Part shown: positions 54,301 through 60,773 of the stretch, in pieces | How the letters are laid out: the number at the start of each line of letters is the position of its first letter | Numbering within the stretch: position 1 is the stretch's first letter | Origin: Streptomyces omiyaensis | GTDB taxonomy: Bacteria; Actinomycetota; Actinomycetes; Streptomycetales; Streptomycetaceae | Assembly: GCF_014650895.1 (NCBI RefSeq) | Contig: NZ_BMVV01000005.1 | Location: 248,001 to 312,000, forward strand | DNA: 64,000 bases | Direction: 5' to 3' | The notes under the pieces: model-generated | Database searches by the model: none | Seen by the model: only the letters and a program-made list of their open reading frames with translations | What the model was told of the DNA's origin: nothing | Translations under genes and position numbers: made by a program

Positions 54301-54481
54301 CAGCACCGTCCCCTGGCCGCTGCCGGGCGGCGACCGGGGCGTGCCGGAGCTGACCGTGGTCGAACGGCCGGACGGCGGCCTGCGGTGCTGGCTCCAGTAC
54401 AACGCGCTGGCCTTCGCCCCGTCCGCGGTCGCCGAACTGGCCGAGGAGTTCACCACGGCCCTGACCACCGCCTGCCGCTGA
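51380..54481 (+). CDS. NRPS-like protein A-PCP-C with acyl/aryl-acid type adenylation domain
   Basis: 1033 residues if it begins at the ATC at 51380, which sits 6 nt after GGAG and gives the natural-looking start xASTVPPAPTT. The first ordinary start is the GTG at 51392 (1029 residues), but it is 18 nt from the ribosome-binding site. The adenylation domain (IGTSGTTGAPKGVV; TYTSAEASPAQV; RMGDLGRLDEDGYLYVVDR) resembles fatty-acid/aryl-CoA ligases and lacks the Asp that anchors an alpha-amino group, so it likely loads a carboxylic acid. Carrier Ser is S537 counted from the GTG; a C-terminal C domain has H746-H747-MVSDG. It fits a starter-unit loader that condenses with another module in trans. 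It has no TE. Confidence 0.88.
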   Translation: MASTVPPAPTTVPELLDARALEHPDRTALRVVGGGELTYRGWREEALRAAAGLAAAGVGPRDRVLLRFSDARWERYAVAFLAVQYAGGVPVPAREDLSEPDVAALAALAEADTVLTDGPFPAVPGRVALRLDALLAERPRPPAEPPYRVGPDDPAQVIGTSGTTGAPKGVVAAHGSLTAGLTAHPRRRAYAHSRHSLHAFPIGTNAGQVMLLTALTAAPTTLSLPRFDADRFGAAVEECGVGTAFLVPSMVIELLNAGTAGRYDLSGLRLVNSSAAALPVPVAAALAAVLPDVTLVNTYTSAEASPAQVSTVVDARRPGSLGRPADPGALRILDADGAPVPAGQVGEVWLRQPGPPRAYLGAAGRSAGVFRDGWVRMGDLGRLDEDGYLYVVDRESDVIKSGALKVSTLRIEEALHAHPAVADAAALGLPHPVMGAVPAAVVVAGPGGLDVDALRLFLSARLSRAELPVRILLADDLPRNPSGKVVKHRLRPLFEAPAEPAGPAVAPATPTELRLAELWRRLLGRPVTDVAAEFFALGGDSFRAVQLATGIGEEFGIRAGTAVVFERPSLRAQAAWVDHPDRRSPAAAPPPSAAGAPAGASAGAGTVTPYLAALRAQPHAVALTSQQENFFRWMAEAPGRDAGAVAALFRVTDRLEPETLGRALTEAVRRHPALRTRFVPVADGVVRAVLDEEPRVRITLTRAPGASDAEVDALLLSERDRLTDLARDPMARLLVVSRSETDHVVLVATHHMVSDGWSVGVLLSELGVLYSALRRGRPVPPVRPGPGYGELVDRSNAHWPVSRAHFASALAAAPEAVERFAGRREVEEVLTEAHEFEIPSPLAGAVRTRAAELDATPFLAVAAAWAGLLARRGGQPDLVVMTPVPGRPRPDSERTVGCFVQSLLLRVDASGGPGFAELVDRLRVVYGEALDHQLYPFAEFSPSVPFAAWIRYEAWAAPAQLPGLSCGPWELPRGSTVPWPLPGGDRGVPELTVVERPDGGLRCWLQYNALAFAPSAVAELAEEFTTALTTACR

Positions 54482-54512
54482 CCACCGCCGGGTCCGGGGC
54501 GGACGGGTGGGT

Positions 54513-54554
54513 GAGGGCGCCCGGGTCCGGTGTGTGCCGGGTCCGGGCGCCCTC
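54513..54554. terminator. Bidirectional terminator
   Basis: GAGGGCGCCCGG (54513-54524) and CCGGGCGCCCTC (54543-54554), 12-bp perfect stem with further imperfect inner pairing, between the convergent NRPS and peptidase genes. Confidence 0.75.
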
Positions 54555-54565
54555 GGGCGCGGGGC

Positions 54566-56899
54566 TCAGCCGGTGCGCGTGGAGAGGGTCACGCCGCTGA
54601 AGTCCTGTGCGGCGGCGAGGCTGAAGTAGACCCAGCCGGACGGCGGGTCCTCGATCGTCAGGGTCTCGCCGTTCCCGGCGGCGGTGGACTTCGCCAGGTG
54701 GCTGCCGGGGGTGGCCCAGCTGCCGCCGCCGTAGTAGAGGTCGGCGTTGCCGGTGCCTCCGCTGCTGGTGATCGTCAGCCTGTCGACGCCGGCCGGCAGG
54801 TGGACGAAGTGGTAGCTGAGGTCGCCGGCGGTGGCGGCCAGGTTCTCGCGGCGGCAGTTCCCGTCGAACTGGCGGGTGTCGGCGAGGGTGCAGAGCGGGG
54901 CGGCGGGCCGGGCGTCCGGCAGCGGACCGCAGTCGGCCGTCGCGCAGTCGGTGGTCAGCCAGGTCGCGAAGTCCGCGTCGTAGCGGGTGCCGATGGTCTG
55001 CTTCAGGAAGGCGCGGGCGCCGGTCCAGTCCCCGGTGCGGTACTTGCCGAGCACCGTCTCGACGTCGGCGGGGTGCTTCTGGAGCATGTAGCGGACGGCG
55101 AGGAAGCCCCAGCGGTAGACCCGGTGGGAGTTGACCTCGGGGTCCTCCTCCTGGCCGTAGACGGTGTCGAAGAGGTCGCTGAGCCGGTAGGTCAGCCGGC
55201 CGGCCTCGGCGATGGCGTCCGCGTTGCGCTCGCCGCGGTAGCCGAAGGAGATGTTCTCGGCGATGCCCTCGACCCACCAGATGGTCGGCGTGGTCATGCC
55301 CGCCTCGAAGTCGCCGTGCATGTTGTAGCGGCCGTCGAGGTAGTGGGTGTACTCGTGGTGGAGGTTCCAGATCTCGAAGGCGGGGCGCAGCCAGCTGGCC
55401 TCGTGGGCGATGAAGCGGGCCTGGTTGCCGGCGGCGGAGGGGTCGCCCTCCTCGTACATGCCGCCGTTGTCGACGTCGATGTCGTAGATGGCCCAGGCGT
55501 AGAGCGCGTACTGGGTGTAGTCGTCGAAGGCGACGACCTCCAGGTCGGTGTTCACGTCGCCGGGGACCGCGCCCTCGTCGCCGATGATCCGGTGGAAGTA
55601 GGCGTCCTGGTCGATCAGGCTGGTGCAGGTGCTCGCCAGCTGGCCCGGGGACATGTCCTGGGCGCGGATCTCGATGCCGGCGTTGCAGGTGTGCCGGATC
55701 GGCAGGACCAGCGGGAGGACGCGCTCGCCGAGGTCGCAGAGGGCGTAGGCGGCGCAGTTGCCCCGGTCGAACTGGCGGGTGGCCCAGCCCAGGTTCATGG
55801 TGAGCGGCGCGGTGGGGCCGACGTTCGGGTAGCGGTGGACGAGGTCCTTGACCAGCGGCCGGACACGGTCCTTGAGCTCGGGTATGTCGAGGGCGTGGCC
55901 GAGGTGGCGGCCGACGTTGCTGACGACGTCCAGGCGGTTGAGCTGCGCCTCGTTGCGCCGGACGAAGCCGGCCCAGGTGTCGAGGACGGAGGGGTCGGCC
56001 TTGAGGGCGGCCCGCCAGCCGCGGCTGTCGTCCTTCGCCTTGAAGCCGTTGTCGACGACCCATTCGACGTGCTGCATCGCGAGGTTCATCTGGCCGGGCC
56101 AGGTGCCGTCGTAGCCGCCGAGGAGCCACTTCACGACGCCGGCGTACCGGCCGGCCTCCCGGGTGCTGTCGATGAGGGTGACGACCTCGTTGAGGATCGC
56201 CCCGTTGGCGTCGGTGACGTCCTTGCTGCGGGGGTTGGCGAAGAAGGCGTCGAGGGCGCCGCGTGCCGCGCCGGCCAGTGCCGGGCCGTACGCGCCGACG
56301 GTGGCGGCGTTGTTGTCCTGCACGTAGTAGCCGGCGCGCAGGAACAGCACGAGCTGTCCGAGGGAGCCGGAGTTGTCGCCCCGGTACGCGGCGGAGCCGG
56401 CGCGCAGCGCGTCGGCGACGGTCACCATCTGGGCCTCGCGGAAGGCCTTGCGCGCGTTCTCCCCGGTGAGGCCGAAGAGCGGGTACGTACAGGTGATCTG
56501 CGGGAGCGCCTTGAGCCGCTGGACGAGGGTGGCGCCGGTGGCGTCGATGACGCCGGAGAGGTCCGGGCACGGCTCGGCGGCGGAGGCGGAGGCGGACCCC
56601 TTGCCGGTCCTGGCGGCCGGGGCCGCGGGGGCGGGCGCGGGTCCCGTCTCCTCGGTGCCGTCCTGCGAGGAGAGCCGGAAGCGGGGCCGGTCGCTGAGGG
56701 CGTGGGGCGACTTGGGGACGGGGAGGGACCGCCGTGCCGCCGGGGCGGCGGCCGGGTCCGCGTGCGCGGCGACGGGGGTCGCGGCCCCGTCGGGGGCGGC
56801 CTGGGCCTGCGGTGCGAGCAGGCCGAGCGCCATGAAGACGGCCGCGCCGAGGACGGGAAGTCTTCGCGCGCGGTGGGTCGTTGTCCGGAAGGGATGCAT
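54566..56899 (-). CDS. Secreted M9-family (collagenase-like) metallopeptidase
   Basis: 777 residues from the ATG at 56899 (GGAGG 10 nt upstream). Signal peptide ARRLPVLGAAVFMALGLLAPQAQA. An N-terminal helical activator domain is followed by the gluzincin core: zinc motif HEYTH at 515-519 in NLHHEYTHYLDGRY, and the downstream Glu ligand in WWVEGIAENISF. The C-terminal 100 residues form a pre-peptidase C-terminal type beta domain (VDRLTITSSGGTGNADLYYG). It is likely a collagenase or related gelatinase acting outside the cell. An inverted repeat lies upstream, and a two-component pair is the next gene set. Confidence 0.9.
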   Translation of the reverse strand: MHPFRTTTHRARRLPVLGAAVFMALGLLAPQAQAAPDGAATPVAAHADPAAAPAARRSLPVPKSPHALSDRPRFRLSSQDGTEETGPAPAPAAPAARTGKGSASASAAEPCPDLSGVIDATGATLVQRLKALPQITCTYPLFGLTGENARKAFREAQMVTVADALRAGSAAYRGDNSGSLGQLVLFLRAGYYVQDNNAATVGAYGPALAGAARGALDAFFANPRSKDVTDANGAILNEVVTLIDSTREAGRYAGVVKWLLGGYDGTWPGQMNLAMQHVEWVVDNGFKAKDDSRGWRAALKADPSVLDTWAGFVRRNEAQLNRLDVVSNVGRHLGHALDIPELKDRVRPLVKDLVHRYPNVGPTAPLTMNLGWATRQFDRGNCAAYALCDLGERVLPLVLPIRHTCNAGIEIRAQDMSPGQLASTCTSLIDQDAYFHRIIGDEGAVPGDVNTDLEVVAFDDYTQYALYAWAIYDIDVDNGGMYEEGDPSAAGNQARFIAHEASWLRPAFEIWNLHHEYTHYLDGRYNMHGDFEAGMTTPTIWWVEGIAENISFGYRGERNADAIAEAGRLTYRLSDLFDTVYGQEEDPEVNSHRVYRWGFLAVRYMLQKHPADVETVLGKYRTGDWTGARAFLKQTIGTRYDADFATWLTTDCATADCGPLPDARPAAPLCTLADTRQFDGNCRRENLAATAGDLSYHFVHLPAGVDRLTITSSGGTGNADLYYGGGSWATPGSHLAKSTAAGNGETLTIEDPPSGWVYFSLAAAQDFSGVTLSTRTG

Positions 56900-56957
56900 C
56901 TGCGGGGGCCTCCGCGGCCGTCGTGGCCCCGTGCGGGAGAGCACACGGGGCTGCTGT

Positions 56958-56982
56958 CATGTGACGTGTAAAATTTCACATG
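56958..56982. promoter_or_regulatory. Inverted repeat upstream of the peptidase gene
   Basis: CATGTGA-N11-TCACATG in an AT-rich patch about 60 bp before the peptidase ATG. Likely a regulator binding site or part of the promoter. Confidence 0.45.
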
Positions 56983-57056
56983 TCGCATTGTTCTGGAAGA
57001 CCCCCGGCAAGGATTCGTCGGACGGTGCGGGGAAAGGGGGCGCGCGGGGACGGCCC

Positions 57057-57725
57057 TCAGGGCTCGATGAGCCCCGCGCGGATCGCGTACCGGGTCAGTT
57101 CGAGGCGGTCGCGCAGCCCCAGTTTCTGGAGGATGTTGGCGCGGTGCCGCTCCACCGTCTTCGGGCTGATGAAGAGCAGGTCGCCTATCTCCCGGGAGGT
57201 GTGCCCCTCCGCGACCAGCTTGAGGATCTCCTCCTCCCGCTCGGTGACCGGCCGTTCCGGCAGCCCGGCGCCGGACCGCACCCGGTCCAGGTAGCTGCGG
57301 ATGAGCGCGGTCTCCGCGCCCGGATAGATGAACGGTTCGTCACGCAGGGCCGCCCGGCAGGCCTCCACCAGGTCCCGGTCGGCCACCGACTTCGGCACGT
57401 ACCCGTTCGCCCCGGCCCGCAGCGCCTCGAAGAAGTACTCCTCGTTGTCGTACATCGTCAGCATCAGGACGCGCAGCCCGGGCCGCAGCCGGGCCAGCTC
57501 ACGGGCGGCCTGGAGCCCGGTCATCCGGGGCATCGCGATGTCCAGGACGGCCAGGTCCAGCCCGTCGTCCCGCCGTGCGGCCGCGACCGCCTCGGCCCCG
57601 TCCCCCGCCTCGGCGACGACCTCCAGATCGGGCTCGGCGTCGAGGATGAGCCGCACCCCCCGCCGCACCAGCGCGTGGTCGTCGACGAGGAGGATCCGGG
57701 CGGGAGGGCGTACGGGGGAGGTCAT
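57057..57725 (-). CDS. NarL/LuxR-type response regulator
   Basis: 222 residues. Receiver domain with phosphoacceptor D62 (AVLDIAMPRMTG) and the conserved Lys in GYVPKSVAD; C-terminal LuxR helix-turn-helix about 155-215 (TEREEEILKLVAEGHTSREI). Its ATG overlaps the kinase stop by one base, so the two are a coupled pair. It may control the peptidase gene 158 bp downstream, whose promoter region has an inverted repeat, but this is only positional. Confidence 0.95.
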   Translation of the reverse strand: MTSPVRPPARILLVDDHALVRRGVRLILDAEPDLEVVAEAGDGAEAVAAARRDDGLDLAVLDIAMPRMTGLQAARELARLRPGLRVLMLTMYDNEEYFFEALRAGANGYVPKSVADRDLVEACRAALRDEPFIYPGAETALIRSYLDRVRSGAGLPERPVTEREEEILKLVAEGHTSREIGDLLFISPKTVERHRANILQKLGLRDRLELTRYAIRAGLIEP

Positions 57726-58795
57726 CACGCGCGTCCAGGAGTCGGGTCCGAAGGGGCGGGGGACGGTACGGGGCCGGGCCCCGGGGCCACGGCGGGATCC
57801 GAGGCCGCGGCGGGGCCGGGTGCCGCGGGCCCGCCCCGGGCCGGGGGCTCCGGCGGCCGGCGTTCCGGCAGGTCGAGGCGGACCTCCGTGCCGCCCTGCT
57901 CGCCCGCCCCGACCCACAGCCCGGCACCGACCAGCAGGGCGCGCTCCCGCATGCCGCCGATGCCGGCGCCCTCGGCGGCGCCGCCCGTGCCGCGGCCGTC
58001 GTCGCGGACGAGGAGGCGGGTGCCGCCGCCCGGGGCCGGGCCGAGGCGGAGGGCGACGTGCCCGGCTCCGGAGTGCCGGGCCGCGTTGGTCAGACCCTCC
58101 TGCGCGACCCGGTAGACGACGAGCTCGGTCGCGGGGTCGAGCGGGACGGTGCCCGGGGCGAGGTGCGTGGTCACCCGGAGCCCGGGGGTGGAGAGTTCGC
58201 CGGCGAGGGAGCGCAGCGCGCTGTGCAGGCCCAGCTCCTCCAGCACCCCGGGGCGCAGCCGGCGGGCGATCCGGCGGATCTCCTCCAGGCTCGCCCGGGT
58301 GGTCTCCTGCGCCTGCCTCAGGTCCTCCCGGAGCCCGTCCGGTGCGTGGTCGGCGGCGTGCTTGAGCTGGAGGAGGACGGCGGTGAGGGTCTGCCCCACC
58401 TCGTCGTGGAGCTCCCGCGCGATCCGCTGGCGCTCCGCCTCCTGGGCGGTCAGGACCCGGCCGCTGCTGGTGGCCCGCTCGGCCTCCAGGCGGTCGAGCA
58501 TGGCGTTGAAGGCGGCGGTCAGGTCGGCGATCTCGCCGCGGCCGGTGACCTCGGGGCGGGTGCCCGGCTTGAGCAGGTCGGCGGTGGCCATGGCGCGGCC
58601 GAGCCGGCCCAGCGGGGCGAGCCCCACCCTCAGCAGCGCGGCGTTGAGGACCAGCATCAGGACGAGGCCGCAGACGACCACGACCGCCTCGCCGAGGAGC
58701 ACCGGGGTGGAGACCGTGACGGGGCCGAGGAGGAGCCCGGCGGCGAGGACCAGCACGGCCGCGTTGAGCAGGAAGATCCGTCCGTACAGTGACAC
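57725..58795 (-). CDS. NarL-type sensor histidine kinase
   Basis: 356 residues from the GTG at 58795. Two N-terminal membrane segments (about 7-55), a HAMP domain (about 55-108), and the HisKA_3 box RIARELHDEVGQTL with H130. The ATPase part has NAARHSGA and DDGRGTGG. The C-terminal 50 residues are Pro/Ala-rich. There is almost no extracellular sensor loop, so it may sense the membrane or a partner protein. It phosphorylates the response regulator encoded next. Confidence 0.92.
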   Translation of the reverse strand: MSLYGRIFLLNAAVLVLAAGLLLGPVTVSTPVLLGEAVVVVCGLVLMLVLNAALLRVGLAPLGRLGRAMATADLLKPGTRPEVTGRGEIADLTAAFNAMLDRLEAERATSSGRVLTAQEAERQRIARELHDEVGQTLTAVLLQLKHAADHAPDGLREDLRQAQETTRASLEEIRRIARRLRPGVLEELGLHSALRSLAGELSTPGLRVTTHLAPGTVPLDPATELVVYRVAQEGLTNAARHSGAGHVALRLGPAPGGGTRLLVRDDGRGTGGAAEGAGIGGMRERALLVGAGLWVGAGEQGGTEVRLDLPERRPPEPPARGGPAAPGPAAASDPAVAPGPGPVPSPAPSDPTPGRA

Positions 58796-59027
58796 CGACC
58801 CGCACCCCCGCTTCCGCTGGAACCCTCCTGACCTGCGCAGAAGCCTATGCGCCGTTCCATCCTCCGGGTGCGCCGGGTCCCTGTCCATCCGTGCCGGCAC
58901 CCATGTGCGAAGGCCCCCGGGGATGGCAGCATGGTGCGGCCGCGGCCCCGGACCGCCCGCCCGCGCGGAGGGCCACCGGCCTCCTCGCCGCGCGCCCCCG
59001 CAGAGACGAACACGAGGAGTCCGGGCC

Positions 59028-59513
59028 GTGCCCACTTCACGGATGAGCTCGACGCCGCTGCCCGGCGTCGGCGTCCAGTACGACCTCACCACCCGGGAAC
59101 ACCGCCACCTGTCGGTGATCGCCCACCGCGACGGCACCCGCAGCATCAACGTCTACCGCTCCGACGACCCCGAGGCCTGCCTGCAGTCACTGCACCTGAC
59201 GGCCGGGGAGTCCGCCGCGCTCGTCGACGCCCTGATGCCGGCCCACCACAGCCCGAACCTGCTCCACACCACCGAGCTGGGGCTGGTCGCCGAGCGGATC
59301 GAGCTCTCGTCCTCCTCGCACTGGAACGGCCGGACCCTCGGCGAGACCCGGATGCGGACGGAGACGGGCGTGTCGATCGTCGCCGTCCTCCGGCGGGCCG
59401 ACGCCGTCCCCTCCCCCGGCCCCTCCTTCCGCCTCTCCGGCGGAGACACCCTCATCGTCATCGGCACCCACGAAGGCGTCGACGCCGCCGCCGCGATCCT
59501 TGGAAGGGAGTGA
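59028..59513 (+). CDS. Cation:proton antiporter regulatory subunit (KhtT-like)
   Basis: 161 residues from the GTG at 59028, preceded by GAGGAG. An N-terminal KhtT-like domain (GVGVQYDLTTREHRHLSVIAHRDG) and a TrkA-C domain at about 85-160 (ELSSSSHWNGRTLGE...GDTLIVIGTHEGV). Such subunits gate K+/H+ antiporters in response to nucleotides or pH. It is the first gene of a three-gene operon, 3 nt before the antiporter gene. Confidence 0.9.
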   Translation: MPTSRMSSTPLPGVGVQYDLTTREHRHLSVIAHRDGTRSINVYRSDDPEACLQSLHLTAGESAALVDALMPAHHSPNLLHTTELGLVAERIELSSSSHWNGRTLGETRMRTETGVSIVAVLRRADAVPSPGPSFRLSGGDTLIVIGTHEGVDAAAAILGRE

Positions 59514-59516
59514 TCG

Positions 59517-60761
59517 GTGCATTCTTCCGCCGTATTCCTCATCGAGTTCGGAGCGATCATCCTCGGTCTCGGGCTGCTCGGCCGGATGGCCGGACGGCTG
59601 AAGTTCTCGCCCATACCCCTGTACCTGCTCGCCGGACTCGCGTTCGGGGAAGGCGGACTGCTCCCGCTCGGCGCCAGCGAGGAGTTCGTCGCCATCGGGG
59701 CCGAGATCGGGGTCATCCTGCTGCTCCTGATGCTCGGTCTGGAGTACACGGCGACCGATCTGGTCTCCAACCTGAAGACGCAGTACCCGGCCGGACTGGT
59801 CGACGGGGCGCTCAACGCGCTGCCCGGGGCGGCGATGGCGCTGCTCCTCGGGTGGGGGCCGGTGGCGGCGGTGGTGCTGGCGGGGGTCACCTGGATCTCC
59901 TCGTCCGGCGTCATCGCCAAGGTCCTCGGCGACCTGGGGCGGCTGGGCAACCGGGAGACGCCGGTGGTGCTGAGCATCCTGGTCCTGGAGGACCTGGCGA
60001 TGGCCGTCTACCTGCCGATCGTCACCGCGCTGCTCGCCGGAGCGGGGCTGGCGGCCGGCAGCGCCACGCTCGCCATCGCGCTCGGCGTCGCCGGTCTGGT
60101 GCTGTTCGTGGCCGTCCGGTACGGCCGGCTGATCTCGCGCTTCGTCTCCAGCGACGACCCGGAGAAGCTGCTCCTGGTCGTCCTCGGCCTGACGCTGCTC
60201 GTCGCGGGCCTCGCGCAGCAGCTCCAGGTCTCCGCGGCGGTCGGCGCGTTCCTCGTCGGCATCGCGCTGTCCGGGGAGGTCGCCGAGGGGGCCCACAACC
60301 TGCTGAGCCCGCTGCGGGACCTGTTCGCCGCCGTCTTCTTCGTCTTCTTCGGCCTGCACACCGATCCGGCGAGCATCCCGCCGGTGCTGCTGCCCGCGCT
60401 GGCGCTGGCCGTCGTCACCGCCGGCACGAAGATCGCCACCGGGTACTGGGCGGCGCGGCGCAACGGCGTCTCCGCCAAGGGCGCGTGGCGGACCGGCGGG
60501 ACGCTGGTCGCGCGCGGCGAGTTCTCCATCGTCATCGCGGGCCTGGCCGTCTCCGCCGGGATCGAGCCCTCGCTGGGCCCGCTGGCCACCGCGTACGTCC
60601 TGATCCTGGTCGTCGTCGGCCCGCTCACCGCCCGCTACACGGAGCCCGTCGCCACCTGGGTCACCGCCCGCCGCGGCCGCCCGGGGGCCGGTCCGGACGC
60701 CGGCCGGGGCCCCGCGCAGGAGCGGCTGCCGCTCGCCGAGCCCGTCCGTCACGAGAGCTGA
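59517..60761 (+). CDS. CPA2-family cation:proton antiporter (KhtU-like)
   Basis: 414 residues, about 12-13 hydrophobic segments typical of CPA2 (Kef-type) antiporters. Conserved features: LLLLMLGLEYT, the SSSGVIAKVL stretch, LEDLAM (ion-binding Asp region) and FFVFFGLHTDP. It exchanges K+ or Na+ for protons and is probably controlled by the KhtT-like partner encoded just upstream. GTG start with GGAAGGGAG upstream. Confidence 0.93.
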   Translation: MHSSAVFLIEFGAIILGLGLLGRMAGRLKFSPIPLYLLAGLAFGEGGLLPLGASEEFVAIGAEIGVILLLLMLGLEYTATDLVSNLKTQYPAGLVDGALNALPGAAMALLLGWGPVAAVVLAGVTWISSSGVIAKVLGDLGRLGNRETPVVLSILVLEDLAMAVYLPIVTALLAGAGLAAGSATLAIALGVAGLVLFVAVRYGRLISRFVSSDDPEKLLLVVLGLTLLVAGLAQQLQVSAAVGAFLVGIALSGEVAEGAHNLLSPLRDLFAAVFFVFFGLHTDPASIPPVLLPALALAVVTAGTKIATGYWAARRNGVSAKGAWRTGGTLVARGEFSIVIAGLAVSAGIEPSLGPLATAYVLILVVVGPLTARYTEPVATWVTARRGRPGAGPDAGRGPAQERLPLAEPVRHES

Positions 60762-60773
60762 GCGGAGACCGCC

